This document shows, piece by piece, positions 8,382-16,457 of a stretch of 64,000 nucleotides of DNA. The position numbers and the translations under genes are program-made. Each line of letters begins with the position of its first letter. The first letter of the stretch is position 1. The notes beneath the pieces were generated by a model. It saw only the letters and a program-made list of their open reading frames with translations, was not told the origin of the DNA and searched no databases. The stretch covers positions 1 to 64,000 of the forward strand of contig DASUKN010000105.1 of assembly GCA_036278715.1 (NCBI GenBank), written 5' to 3'. This DNA is from Udaeobacter sp025935755. GTDB taxonomy: Bacteria; Verrucomicrobiota; Verrucomicrobiia; Chthoniobacterales; UBA10450.

Positions 8382-9083
8382 ATGCAAACAGATAATGTCG
8401 GCGCATCATCATTCCCGGTAACGCCTGAGCAACGGGCTTTTCCCACGAAGATTTCGCCCGCAACATGGGCTGGACTGGCCATCTCGCTTTTCGCCATGGT
8501 CGCCATCCGCCAGCTGTTCGTGTTCTTTGTACCTGAAACCACGTTTATCTCAGCCCTTCTCAAAGAAGCGCTGATTTGGGTGAGCGCGCTGGCTCTCATT
8601 GTAATCGTTAGGCGAGGCGAACATTTGTCGTTGCGTTCCATCGGAATCGGCACCGCGCGCTGGTGGAAATCCATCTTGTGGGGATTCATTATTGCGATCG
8701 TGTCAGCGCTCGTGGTCGGCGGGCTGGCTGCCGTCACCCATTACGGGCACGGTCCCGGCTCCGCCGCGTTCGAGAAACTGCCGCTTTGGTTGATCACCGC
8801 GATCGTTTTTCGCGCCGGAGTGGTGGAAGAATTATTCTATCGCGGCTACTCGATCGAACGTTTGCGGTTGGTTGGTCTGGGCCGTTTCTGGTCGGTAGCG
8901 ATTCCGCTGGTAATCTTTTCCCTTGGCCATTGGTCAGGCGGCGCGGCCAACATTCTCATCGCGTTGGCCGCAGGCTTAATCCTGACGGGATTCTATCTAT
9001 GGCGCCGCGACCTGGTCGCCAACATGATCGGGCACGGATTGGTAGATTTTGTCGCGAACGTTTTGCCTGCATTGTTTTCCTGA
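8382..9083 (+). CDS. CPBP-family intramembrane metalloprotease (CAAX protease/bacteriocin-processing type)
   Basis: A 233-aa polytopic membrane protein with about six to seven hydrophobic helices. Motif 1, EELFYRGY, supplies the paired glutamates and arginine. Motif 2 is the FSLGHWSGG histidine, and a third His/Asn-type region is IGHGLVDFVAN. These are the metal-binding signatures of the Rce1/CPBP (ABI) family. In bacteria such proteins process peptides or act in immunity to bacteriocins, but the substrate cannot be predicted here. It stands alone, 96 bp after the ankyrin-YkuD gene. Confidence 0.85.
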   Translation: MQTDNVGASSFPVTPEQRAFPTKISPATWAGLAISLFAMVAIRQLFVFFVPETTFISALLKEALIWVSALALIVIVRRGEHLSLRSIGIGTARWWKSILWGFIIAIVSALVVGGLAAVTHYGHGPGSAAFEKLPLWLITAIVFRAGVVEELFYRGYSIERLRLVGLGRFWSVAIPLVIFSLGHWSGGAANILIALAAGLILTGFYLWRRDLVANMIGHGLVDFVANVLPALFS

Positions 9084-9267
9084 ACCGCTGCGTCCGGGAG
9101 CGACACTACCCGCGGGTGTAGGCGGCTCTCGATCCGCGCATGCAGGAGCCGTCGGGCCGTTCTTCGCTCGCCGTACCTTGGCAAAGCCGGCGCGATCACG
9201 AACAAACGGCGCTGCCGGTCCGATTCGCCTTGACTGACCAATCCGTCCTTGGCCAGCATGGCACCCC

Positions 9268-9666
9268 ATGAACTCAAGAAGAGATAAACTGAACGATTAC
9301 ATCCGGCTCAACGTGGTGGCGCTATGTTTCGGGATATCCGTGCTGATGGCAACGACGTCATCCGCGCAACCGACGTCCGCGCACGAGCCATCCGGGCAAC
9401 AGCAAAAAGCCAAGCTCGAGCAGATAGCGCAATACCTGAATCTCACGCCCCAACAGAAGGACAAGATTCTGCCAATTCTGGCCGATGAGGCACCGAAGGT
9501 CCGGGCGATTAAAGAGGATCCTTCACTTTCAAGAATGCAACGAGCGCAACGGATTAAGGCACTTCATCAGCAAAATGATCCACAGATGAAGGCAATTCTT
9601 TCACCTGAACAGTATCAAAAGCTGCAGGCGATGCGGCACAAGTCGATCTCCGACGCTCTTCACTGA
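9268..9666 (+). CDS. Exported Spy/CpxP-like LTxxQ small protein
   Basis: A 132-aa protein with a signal sequence (VVALCFGISVLMATTSSAQ) and a short all-helical mature part rich in Gln, Lys and Arg. It contains LNLTPQQKDKI and LSPEQYQKLQAMR, two copies of the L-T/S-x-x-Q type motif seen in periplasmic Spy/CpxP chaperones and related proteins. A role in envelope stress is plausible but unproven. The ATG at 9268 gives a basic N-region (MNSRRDK) before the hydrophobic core. The 184-bp region upstream holds nothing I can name. Confidence 0.6.
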   Translation: MNSRRDKLNDYIRLNVVALCFGISVLMATTSSAQPTSAHEPSGQQQKAKLEQIAQYLNLTPQQKDKILPILADEAPKVRAIKEDPSLSRMQRAQRIKALHQQNDPQMKAILSPEQYQKLQAMRHKSISDALH

Positions 9667-9938
9667 TTCGACCTAACGGGATCGAGCTGTATCCGGTTCA
9701 GTGGCCGCTGGCATGATCTGATGGCACAACACTTCGAGAAGGCCACTCGTGTTGCGTCACGAAACGCCTAACGAGACCATTACCACCACGCAGAGCTCCT
9801 GTTCGAGTTCATTTCGCCAGCAGATTCTACTACGCCTTGTCTCCATCTCGCAGATCAACGATACTCTCGCCCCCGGGTATTTCCGTCAGTTGATGGCATG
9901 CGATCACGACGTACAATCACGAATGGGGAGGATAACCC

Positions 9939-10487
9939 ATGCGTCATGCGATTTGTTGGGCGGTTTTCGGGCTGCTCTTTTCGAGCGGAACGCTGTTTTC
10001 GCAACCCCATGGTGTCTCGCGGCCATCGGCACGACCGCGTGTGAAAGTGGTTGCGGTGCGTGGGTTCATCCCGCGTCCGGCGGTGTTCCTTCCGTACTGC
10101 ATGCCCGTCACAGTTCCCTATCCTGTTCAATACCCTGATCCTGTTCCGTATCCCGTCTGGAATTTCATCCCGTCATCGCCCGCATACGTGTTTGTCGGCA
10201 GCGCTTCGCCTTCGCACCCGCAGTTGGTGTTTAAGGACGGAACGACGTACACGGTAACTGACTACTGGCGCGTCAACGATCGGCTCAACTTCATCACGAC
10301 CGAAGAGGGTGGCACGAAGTCAGTGCCGCATACGGCGCCGTTTGAAGACCTTGATGTGCAACGGACCACTGACGCGAATACAGCGCTAGGTTTTCGATTC
10401 GTGCTAAGGCAGGAACCGATCGAGCAATGGCTGGAGCACCATCGGCAACACGCGCCACGGCGCCACCGGAACGACACGGCTGGCTAA
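9939..10487 (+). CDS. Exported protein with Pro/Tyr-rich segment, unknown function
   Basis: A 182-aa protein with a cleavable signal sequence (ICWAVFGLLFSSGTLFSQ) and a strong ribosome binding site (GGGGAGG) before ATG 9939. Residues ~45-75 are rich in Pro, Tyr and Val (VPYPVQYPDPVPYPVW). The following segment, QLVFKDGTTYTVTDYWRVND, looks like a small beta-domain in which a keyword resembling 'F-K-D-G-T-x-Y-x-V-x-D-Y-W' recurs in soil-bacterial exported proteins. The C-terminus is basic (HHRQHAPRRHR). I cannot assign a function. The preceding 272-bp gap (9667-9938) shows no gene, only two CCTAACG motifs. Confidence 0.6.
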   Translation: MRHAICWAVFGLLFSSGTLFSQPHGVSRPSARPRVKVVAVRGFIPRPAVFLPYCMPVTVPYPVQYPDPVPYPVWNFIPSSPAYVFVGSASPSHPQLVFKDGTTYTVTDYWRVNDRLNFITTEEGGTKSVPHTAPFEDLDVQRTTDANTALGFRFVLRQEPIEQWLEHHRQHAPRRHRNDTAG

Positions 10488-10549
10488 CTGCGGCATCAAT
10501 GGACAACCGGCTCCCTCATTATTGTTGTTAGACCAGGCGAGCAAGAGCG

Positions 10550-11032
10550 ATGCATGGACGCGCAAAGGATCTAATCAGTCAGCTTCATCTGCGGCCCCAT
10601 CCCGAGGGAGGACATTTCCGGGAGGTTTTCCGATCGTCGCACAAGGTGCAGCCGCTGGATGAGAGGTCGGCGCGTTGCGCGTTAACAACGATTTACTTTT
10701 TGCTTGCCGAGGGCCAGCACGGGCGCTGGCACCGGGTCGGATCCGATGAGGTCTGGCATTTTTATGAAGGAGATCCACTGGAGCTCTATTGGATCGATGA
10801 CCAGGACATGGTGCATCGAGAGATGCTCGGGACGGGTACTGCAAACGTTGAGGCGATGTGCGTCGTCCCGGCCGGGTGCTGGCAAGCATCAAGGCCCCTC
10901 GGAAAGTACAGCTTGCTGGGATGTACCGTCGCTCCAGGATTTGACTTTAAGGATTTCGAGATGATCTCCGAGGGATCAGCACTGCTCGGACACATCACAT
11001 CTCTGGATCCAGCCCTCGCCGAACTCGCCTAG
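10550..11032 (+). CDS. Cupin superfamily protein (DUF985)
   Basis: A 160-aa single-domain beta-barrel protein of the DUF985/cupin_5 family. Signature segments are the N-terminal LRPHPEGGHFREVFRS, TTIYFLL, WHRVGSDEVWHFYEGDPLEL with the putative metal-binding histidines, and the C-terminal CTVAPGFDFKDFEM. Related proteins have been linked to sugar epimerase-like folds, but no reaction is firmly established for this family. The length matches the family norm. The gene stands alone between an exported unknown and a small membrane protein. Confidence 0.85.
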   Translation: MHGRAKDLISQLHLRPHPEGGHFREVFRSSHKVQPLDERSARCALTTIYFLLAEGQHGRWHRVGSDEVWHFYEGDPLELYWIDDQDMVHREMLGTGTANVEAMCVVPAGCWQASRPLGKYSLLGCTVAPGFDFKDFEMISEGSALLGHITSLDPALAELA

Positions 11033-11200
11033 AGGTAAATGCATGATGCTATCGCTCATCGTGTCCCGCACAGGCCGGGAAGAAACCGACAAGAATTTTT
11101 GTATACGAAATGCACTCTTGGAAATTGCAGCCATGGGAAGAGTTTGCGAAGAAAGCTAAAGCTGCCGGGCAATAAACCGGCGGCTCACGATTTTGGCTTC

Positions 11201-11446
11201 ATGAAAACTAAAGTGGTTTTGATGGTCGCTATGGTGACTGGCCTGCTCTCTTTGGTTGTGGCTGGCTATTGCTTCTGGCTGATGAACGTTCCGCTTTCCT
11301 ATAGATGGGTGCCCGTCGTCATAACCGGTTTTCTCCTGGGGATTTTCGTGTTTGTCATCTCGTTGATCACTTCATTGATCGCTCTCATACAATTGCGTCG
11401 ATTACCGCGTGCGCCTGATCCTCCGCAGATCAGGTCTATCACCTAA
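11201..11446 (+). CDS. Small two-helix membrane protein, unknown
   Basis: An 81-aa protein consisting of two long hydrophobic segments (VVLMVAMVTGLLSLVVAGYCFWL and a second from VPVVITGFLLGIFVFVISL) and a short basic, proline-containing tail. I start at ATG 11201, where the hydrophobic segment begins. The open frame extends back to 11039 but that part is not protein-like. No homologous family is recognised. The stop lies 25 bp before the RidA gene, so the two may be co-transcribed. Confidence 0.5.
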   Translation: MKTKVVLMVAMVTGLLSLVVAGYCFWLMNVPLSYRWVPVVITGFLLGIFVFVISLITSLIALIQLRRLPRAPDPPQIRSIT

Positions 11447-11471
11447 CCAGCCAGCTAAACCGCGACTGACC

Positions 11472-11876
11472 ATGCCAAAAGAATACATTAACCCCGATCA
11501 CCTTTTCCCCAGCTTGCCACATGGATTTTCCCAGATCGTGGTCGCCACCGGAAAACGAATCGCGTTCATCTCCGGACAAACGGCCTGGGATGAAGGCAAG
11601 AACATTGTTGGCGGAGACAGCGTTCTCGAGCAGGCAAGGCAAGCGTTCCGTAACGTTAGAAAGGCAATGGAAGCGGTTGGCGGCACGTTAACGGACATTG
11701 TCGCTCTGCGAATATACGTCGTGGATTATCAAGCAGAGTGCGGAACAGCGGTAGGCACAGCTCTACGCGAATGTTTTTCTACAGAGAATCCGCCGGCAAG
11801 TACATGGATCGGTGTCCAGGCCCTGGCAGATCCCGAATTTTTGATCGAGATCGAAGCGACAGCGGTCCTGGACTGA
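11472..11876 (+). CDS. RidA-family protein (YjgF/YER057c/UK114)
   Basis: A 134-aa protein of the RidA family, which hydrolyses reactive enamine/imine intermediates formed by PLP enzymes. It shows the typical strand and helix order: FSQIVVATGKRIAFISGQTAWDEG, ARQAFRNVRKAMEAVGGTLTDIVALRIYV, and the C-terminal DPEFLIEIEATAVLD. Canonical RidA has a catalytic Arg in a C-R-V-Q or similar context. Here the equivalent region reads TWIGVQALADPEFLIEIE, so the arginine appears absent and the protein may belong to a non-canonical Rid subgroup. ATG 11472 is chosen because the upstream codons overlap the previous gene's tail. Confidence 0.85.
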   Translation: MPKEYINPDHLFPSLPHGFSQIVVATGKRIAFISGQTAWDEGKNIVGGDSVLEQARQAFRNVRKAMEAVGGTLTDIVALRIYVVDYQAECGTAVGTALRECFSTENPPASTWIGVQALADPEFLIEIEATAVLD

Positions 11877-11898
11877 GTCTTTCCGGCCTAACGAATAG

Positions 11899-12315
11899 AC
11901 GATTATCGCGTTTGCAATCAAAGCCGAGGTTAACGACCCGCTCGCTAAGACATTCGCGTTTAGCGAGCAGAAGACGATGTACGGCGGCAAACAGGTTGCC
12001 AAAGGCGATACAATCTTTTTGTTCGCAAGCGAGAACCAAGGCGGTCCGGGTCTCATCGCCAGCGGTATCGTGACCTCGGTCCAACCAACCGCGAAGATGA
12101 AGGGAATCGCCCGGCAAGCGCCGCGGGTGAGCATCACTGTCAAATGCACCGCGCTCGCGAAGCGGCAGCTAGGGCGAAGCGAGCTGAAAGGTTTTTCCAA
12201 CTGGAACGACGGCCGGCCGGAGACGGAGCTCAATTTCAAATTATACCGTCAAGCCACGAACAAAATCATTGGCATCTCCGATGAAGCCACAGCGTTCCTG
12301 CATAAGTTATTTTGA
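11899..12315 (+). CDS. PUA/EVE-like domain protein with apparent non-canonical (ACG) start
   Basis: From ATG 11977 the product is 112 aa, but the frame is open and protein-like back to the stop at 11896-11898. It would then begin with the strand IIAFAIKAEVNDPLAKTFAF. No ATG, GTG or TTG exists in that stretch. The first codon after the stop is ACG at 11899, exactly where a methionine would be expected before IIAFAIK. Within the body, KGDTIFLFASENQGGPGLIA and SGIVTS resemble the small beta-barrel of PUA-superfamily (ASCH/EVE) domains, which bind RNA or modified bases. That assignment is tentative. Either an ACG start is used or the start codon is mutated and the gene is dying. Confidence 0.5.
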   Translation, partial: TIIAFAIKAEVNDPLAKTFAFSEQKTMYGGKQVAKGDTIFLFASENQGGPGLIASGIVTSVQPTAKMKGIARQAPRVSITVKCTALAKRQLGRSELKGFSNWNDGRPETELNFKLYRQATNKIIGISDEATAFLHKLF

Positions 12316-12467
12316 TCTCTTCAATGAAGAGCAATTTGGCCTGACAATTTTTGATTGATTAAATTTTTTGCGTTCTGGTTTTATGACCGCAAAAAAGCTC
12401 ACTCCCGAGCGCCGTCTCGACAATGGAGTACGGTAATCACGGGAGCGAGTTTCGGAGGAGATAGCCG

Positions 12468-13073
12468 ATGATCCAGCCATTGATTGTTTTCGCACCGGGT
12501 GCGGGTGCGCCTTCCTCGCATCCGTGGATGCAAAATTGGAAACGGCGTCTATCCGAAATCGGCGAGGTAGAAACTTTCGACTACGATTACATGCGGGCGG
12601 GGCGAAAACGGCCTGATTCGTTGCCGCAACTGATCGCCGCACATCGGGCGGCCCTCGCCGCGGCGCGAGAGAAACATCAACCGGAGTCAACATTGCTGAT
12701 CGGCAAGAGCATGGGCGGGCGAATCGGTTGCCACCTGTCGCTCGAAGAAAAAGTCGATGGACTGGTTTGTCTTGGCTATCCGCTTCGCGCCATGGGCGAT
12801 CGTACAAAACTTCGCGACGAGATTTTGCGCGCGCTCAGTACGCCTATCCTGTTTGTTCAAGCCACCCGCGACGCGCTATGTCCGCTGGACCTTCTCCAGC
12901 GGGTCCGAGCCGGGATGAAAGGGCCAAACATTCTGCACGTTGTGGAAGGCGGCGACCACTCCCTGCGTGTGGCGAAGCGCCAGCTTCACGCGGCAGGTGA
13001 AACGCAGGAAGATGTAGATGAAAGAATATTCCACGCGATCACTGCGTTCGTTCGCAATCTGAAATCTACGTAA
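12468..13073 (+). CDS. Alpha/beta-hydrolase fold protein (Tex30/KANL3-like)
   Basis: A 201-aa compact alpha/beta hydrolase. The N-terminal FAPGAGAPSSHPWMQNW forms the oxyanion-hole region. The nucleophile elbow is GKSMGGRI (Ser), the acid is in QATRDALCPLDLL (Asp) and the base is in VVEGGDHSLRV (His). This order is that of the dienelactone-hydrolase-like Tex30/KANL3 group, whose bacterial members lack a defined substrate. A very good ribosome binding site (GGAGGAGAT) precedes ATG 12468. No neighbours suggest a pathway. Confidence 0.85.
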   Translation: MIQPLIVFAPGAGAPSSHPWMQNWKRRLSEIGEVETFDYDYMRAGRKRPDSLPQLIAAHRAALAAAREKHQPESTLLIGKSMGGRIGCHLSLEEKVDGLVCLGYPLRAMGDRTKLRDEILRALSTPILFVQATRDALCPLDLLQRVRAGMKGPNILHVVEGGDHSLRVAKRQLHAAGETQEDVDERIFHAITAFVRNLKST

Positions 13074-13154
13074 GCACTCGGACACTTTAAAAATTCTCGT
13101 TAATCGGAATGCGCGGCGGCGATTTGTGATCGCCGACTTTCTATTTTGGATGTT

Positions 13155-13180
13155 CGGCGCTCACAGAGCGCCGTTACAAA
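13155..13180. repeat. Palindromic intergenic element, family R1
   Basis: Perfect 8-bp arms CGGCGCTC/GAGCGCCG around the loop ACA, followed by TTACAAA. This is the same layout as the elements near 494, 5315 and 40493. It lies in the 215-bp gap between the hydrolase and the potassium-channel gene. Confidence 0.6.
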
Positions 13181-13288
13181 AGAGTCAAAGCAACGCGGGC
13201 ACGGCCATGTGTCCTCGCATCGCTTTTTGAATGGCATCGTGTCACTATTTTGCTGCGATGGATCAGAGCGCATGAAAAGGAATGTGAC

Positions 13289-14161
13289 ATGAGAAAAACC
13301 GAGCAAGTTTCTGTCCGCTCTGGCCAGGTCGAGTTCGTAAAGGTCGGTACGGATGCGTGGAGATGGCGCGATGTCTATCGCTGGCTGCTCGGCCTGCGAT
13401 GGCCGCAGTTCGCGGCGTTCGTTGCTTCCCTTTACGTCGGACTCAACCTGTTGTTCGCCCTGCTTTACAGTTTACAACAGGACAGCATTGCTGGAACGAC
13501 TGGTGGGAGTTGGTTCTATGATTGCTTTTTTTTCAGCGTTCAAACACTCGCCACGGTCGGCTACGGCCACATGTATCCGCAGACGCTTTACGGACACATC
13601 GTCAGCACTGTCGAGATCATGACCGGGCTATTTTTGCTGGCGGTGATGACGGGTTTAATCTTCGTCCGGTTTTCGCGCCCGATTGCGCGCGTGGTGTTCA
13701 GTAATTGCATCGTCATTGCGCCCTTGAACGGCAAGCCCACACTGATGGTGCGAATCGGCAATGAGAATCAGCACAGCATGGTCGAGGCTGAGTTCCGAAT
13801 CATGTTCTCGCGCGACGAACCGTTACAAGAAGGTGGGGATTTCCGTTACTTTTACGTTCTCAAGCTGCATTTCGATCGGGTAACCCTTTTTCCTGCAGCA
13901 TTGACATTGCGCCATACAATCGATGAGAAGAGTCCGCTTTTCGGCGCAACGGCTGAAACTCTCACCAACTGCCGCGCGCTGTTTATGGTGTCAGTGATTG
14001 GCATCGATCCGGTGATCGCAGCGTCGGTGCAAACCCAAAAGGATTATTCCTGGCGCGATATTCAGTTCGGCCATCGCTTCGTTGAGATCTATACCGACCA
14101 CGGTGAGGGCCGGCTTACCGTGGATTACGGAAGGCTCCACGACACCGAAGCCGCGGAGTAA
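13289..14161 (+). CDS. KirBac-type inward-rectifier potassium channel
   Basis: A 290-aa homologue of prokaryotic inward-rectifier K+ channels. After a short amphipathic N-terminus (YRWLLGLRWPQF, the slide helix) come TM1 (FAAFVASLYVGLNLLFALLY), the pore helix FFFSVQTLATVGYG containing the K+ selectivity filter TVGYG, and TM2 (STVEIMTGLFLLAVMTGLIF). The remaining ~170 residues form the cytoplasmic beta-sandwich with RFSRP, NGKPTLMVRIGNENQ and a C-terminal YGRLHDT motif, all Kir hallmarks. The channel works as a tetramer in the inner membrane. ATG 13289 is preceded by AAGGA; an upstream codon at 13250 is less likely. Confidence 0.92.
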   Translation: MRKTEQVSVRSGQVEFVKVGTDAWRWRDVYRWLLGLRWPQFAAFVASLYVGLNLLFALLYSLQQDSIAGTTGGSWFYDCFFFSVQTLATVGYGHMYPQTLYGHIVSTVEIMTGLFLLAVMTGLIFVRFSRPIARVVFSNCIVIAPLNGKPTLMVRIGNENQHSMVEAEFRIMFSRDEPLQEGGDFRYFYVLKLHFDRVTLFPAALTLRHTIDEKSPLFGATAETLTNCRALFMVSVIGIDPVIAASVQTQKDYSWRDIQFGHRFVEIYTDHGEGRLTVDYGRLHDTEAAE

Positions 14162-14187
14162 AGTTTCGCCACGCAGGCGTCTGTTCA

Positions 14188-14684
14188 CTACTCGGGCAGG
14201 AAAAGAATCATCCGGGCAAATTGCGCCATCCCGGTGACCAGTTGGAACACGATTCCGGCGAAAAACGGCCAGAACGCGGCGAGCACTGCGGTGTTGTACA
14301 ATTGCAAAAGCATCGCTGCGGTGCCGAAGGCGCTGAACACAAAAAAAATCACCCGCGTGAGGCGCTCACGCTGGGCATTTGCCAGATTCAAGCGGCGGAA
14401 CATTCTCATAATTCCCGTCATGAACGACATCGTGACAACAATAAGATGCCGCTACACCACCTCCATACCCCTGGTGGCATGGGTTCAATCGTTACTAACA
14501 CCAATCCCAACATGGAAAGAGCCAGCGGCAGAATGGAATTCGCCAGCAAAAGACGTAACCGCAGTTTGTCGACGCCGGACCATTCGTGAACAGCTTCACG
14601 GCGAAAGACAACTACCACGCCCGCGAAACCGGCGAGTGCGACTGCTATCTGCGCGGCAATACCAAGCGCTTCGCCTGCTTCCAT
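14188..14684 (-). pseudogene. Frameshifted membrane protein gene (two overlapping frames)
   Basis: One small membrane protein appears split by a frameshift. The first part (ATG 14684, stop 14418) begins MEAGEALGIAAQIAVALAGF and has two hydrophobic helices. The second part, in another reverse-strand frame (14430-14188), continues with MSFMTGIMRMFRRLNLANAQ and two further helices (VIFFVFSAFGTAAMLLQL and a last one ending MILFLPE). If the frame is corrected near 14425-14445 (a stretch reading ATCTTATTGTTG on the reverse strand), the sequence runs smoothly as a four-helix protein of about 165 aa. No family function is known to me. A sequencing error, a true inactivating indel or recoding could each explain it. 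Confidence 0.55.
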
Positions 14685-14724
14685 GGTCGATGTTTAACAA
14701 AAAGGCGACGATTCGATAACTTTC

Positions 14725-15117
14725 TCAAAGGCCCAACCTCGCAAACTCCGCAGGCGACAAAGTCGTCGGCTGGAGATAAACGTGATAAGAATCCCACATC
14801 GCAGTAAAGATGTAGGTTGCGCCCGGGCGCACGTTCACAGTAAGCGAGCTCGGCTCACTCATGATGATGTTCGGCACGGCCGAAATTGTCAGGAGATGGC
14901 GCCCGGCGGAAATCGGGTGGTCATATTTACGACCCTGAACAATATTCGCGACCGTTCGGCCATCGATCTTGAGATTGGCGGCAACGTTCCAGCCGAAATT
15001 TGCTACCCTGATCACAATGAGTCGACCACTTGGTTCGGTGGCGCCGTCGGCTGACACTGCAGAGAAAAAAACAAGAATCAGAGAAAATCTGGCAATATAG
15101 CTGCATGCGGTGCTCAT
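14725..15117 (-). CDS. Exported beta-rich protein, unknown
   Basis: A 130-aa protein with a signal sequence (IARFSLILVFFSAVSADGA). The mature part looks like one beta-sandwich domain: GRLIVIRVANFGWNVAANLKIDG, GRKYDHPISAGRHLLTIS and a strand-turn-strand close at TVNVRPGATYIFTAMWDS. The pattern 'DG ... G-x-Y ... G-x-H-x-L' resembles DUF2846-like surface domains that present a small barrel, but the similarity is weak. It ends with a short polar tail. It lies in the same direction as the frameshifted membrane gene and the DUF2270 gene. Confidence 0.55.
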   Translation of the reverse strand: MSTACSYIARFSLILVFFSAVSADGATEPSGRLIVIRVANFGWNVAANLKIDGRTVANIVQGRKYDHPISAGRHLLTISAVPNIIMSEPSSLTVNVRPGATYIFTAMWDSYHVYLQPTTLSPAEFARLGL

Positions 15118-15156
15118 GAATTCGTTATAGCACGATCACGATCGCACCCGCACGCG

Positions 15157-15876
15157 TTAAATCCGCCAGAGCGAGCGATGCGTGCCGAACTCGGAGATTT
15201 CCCCGGAGGTACGTCTGCTGACGTAAATGGTAATGGTAATGACGCTAACGAACGTGCCCACGAATACCATTGCTACAAACCACGACGGAATATGCCCGAT
15301 GCGTAGTGCGTGATAAAAGGATGACACGTCCTTGATCGGCGCGGTGGCGTGCAGAAATACTTTTGTTAGCCACGCCATCAGGATCAGGATGAAAATGAAC
15401 ACGTAATTGCGTTTCATCCGGCGCCCGATGGCCTCCAGCTTTGTGATTTTGAAGCTGGGCAAAATCAGATCTTCGCATACCAGTTTTTTCCATTCGCCTT
15501 GAAGCAGTTCGCGATTTTCCATGACCATCGGGACAAGAAAATGCGCTTCGAGCATGCGAATGCGCGCGCGAAAAGCATCATAGAAACGGTACCTGCGCGA
15601 TTCGATCCAGAGCAGCACGGCAACGATCGCCAGGTTAAAAAAGAAAATAATGTGCGGCACTTCGCGGGTGGAAAAAGCGATTGTAATAATGGCAGTGCTG
15701 CTGGTGATGGCCCAGTTGGTGGTCACATCCAGTCGTTGCCGCCAAACCATGCTTCGCCCCAGCTCGCCCCGATAAAAGTGCGACATTGCGTTGACATAGC
15801 CCGGATCATAAATGCTCCGCTGCAACGAAACTGTCCGTTCCTCTTTCGGCGCTGCCGCTGTATCGTGAGTTGCCAC
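15157..15876 (-). CDS. DUF2270 family membrane protein
   Basis: A 239-aa inner-membrane protein of the DUF2270 family, whose function is not known. The diagnostic N-terminal segment is present: MSHFYRGELGRSMVWRQRLD followed by TTNWAITSS. Two helices lie in residues ~55-90, then comes a cytoplasmic helical part with the RYRFYDAFRARIRMLEAHF motif and WKKLVCEDLILPSFKI. Two more helices are near YVFIFILILMAWLTKVFL and SWFVAMVFVGTFVSVITI. Length and order fit the family. The apparent start is GTG at 15876. Confidence 0.85.
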   Translation of the reverse strand: MATHDTAAAPKEERTVSLQRSIYDPGYVNAMSHFYRGELGRSMVWRQRLDVTTNWAITSSTAIITIAFSTREVPHIIFFFNLAIVAVLLWIESRRYRFYDAFRARIRMLEAHFLVPMVMENRELLQGEWKKLVCEDLILPSFKITKLEAIGRRMKRNYVFIFILILMAWLTKVFLHATAPIKDVSSFYHALRIGHIPSWFVAMVFVGTFVSVITITIYVSRRTSGEISEFGTHRSLWRI

Positions 15877-15939
15877 AGCTTGCTATTTAACTGGATAACT
15901 GCGTTTACTGCATAATCCAATAAATCTCTCCACACCCTG

Positions 15940-16407
15940 ATGCCTATTGCCCTTCCAGATCTGCTAACTCAGGAAAAGGTGATCCTCCGGTTGCGCTCGC
16001 GAAAGCCAGCGAACGCGATTCGCGAGATCGTGGACGTGCTCGCGTCCGATATCGGCGGAAGGAAGATCCAAAACCCCGAAGCTTTTCTCGAGCAAGTGCT
16101 CGCTCGCGAGGAGACGCATCCCAGCGTGGTAGAAAACAGCGCCGCGTTTCCACATGCCCGCACTGAGATGGTTGATGAAATTGTGATCGGCGTAGGGCGC
16201 AGCCGGGCCGGCATTGCGTTCGGAGAAAATCAACAGCGAGCGCATCTCATTTTCGTGATCGCCGTTCCAGAGCGTTTGATTAGCGATTACCTGGTCTGCG
16301 TCGGCACCCTGGCGCGTCTGGTGAAAGACGACACGATCCGGTCGAGATTGCTTAACGCGGAAACGCCTCACGAATTCGTCGAAGCGTTAACGACTGAAAC
16401 TCTGTAG
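15940..16407 (+). CDS. PTS EIIA domain protein (PtsN/EIIA-Ntr-like)
   Basis: A 155-aa single EIIA domain of the fructose/nitrogen-regulatory type. The phosphoryl-accepting histidine is His72 in the motif ENSAAFPHARTEMV. The following segment, VIGVGRSRAGIAFG, also matches the family. Proteins of this kind receive phosphate from NPr/HPr and usually regulate potassium, nitrogen or envelope processes rather than transporting sugar. No permease domains or other PTS genes are nearby, which supports a regulatory role. A KirBac-type K+ channel lies 1.8 kb away, but nothing in the sequence links the two. Confidence 0.85.
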   Translation: MPIALPDLLTQEKVILRLRSRKPANAIREIVDVLASDIGGRKIQNPEAFLEQVLAREETHPSVVENSAAFPHARTEMVDEIVIGVGRSRAGIAFGENQQRAHLIFVIAVPERLISDYLVCVGTLARLVKDDTIRSRLLNAETPHEFVEALTTETL

Positions 16408-16457
16408 CGGGGCCCGGCGACCCGGCCGGCAGCAGCGATGCCTGCCAGAAGATCCGC

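Noticed and set aside
9084..9267. Small gene in the gap after the CPBP protease
   Set aside because: Short frames exist on both strands but none has a plausible ribosome binding site, motif or composition.
9667..9938. CCTAAC and GTTAGGC motifs as integron attC core sites
   Set aside because: The cores match RYYYAAC/GTTRRRY, but I found no correctly spaced paired R and L boxes, no cassette array and no integron integrase. The octamer also occurs inside unrelated genes.
14418..14445. Programmed ribosomal frameshifting in the split membrane gene
   Set aside because: No X-XXY-YYZ slippery heptamer or stable downstream stem was visible. An ordinary indel is the simpler explanation.
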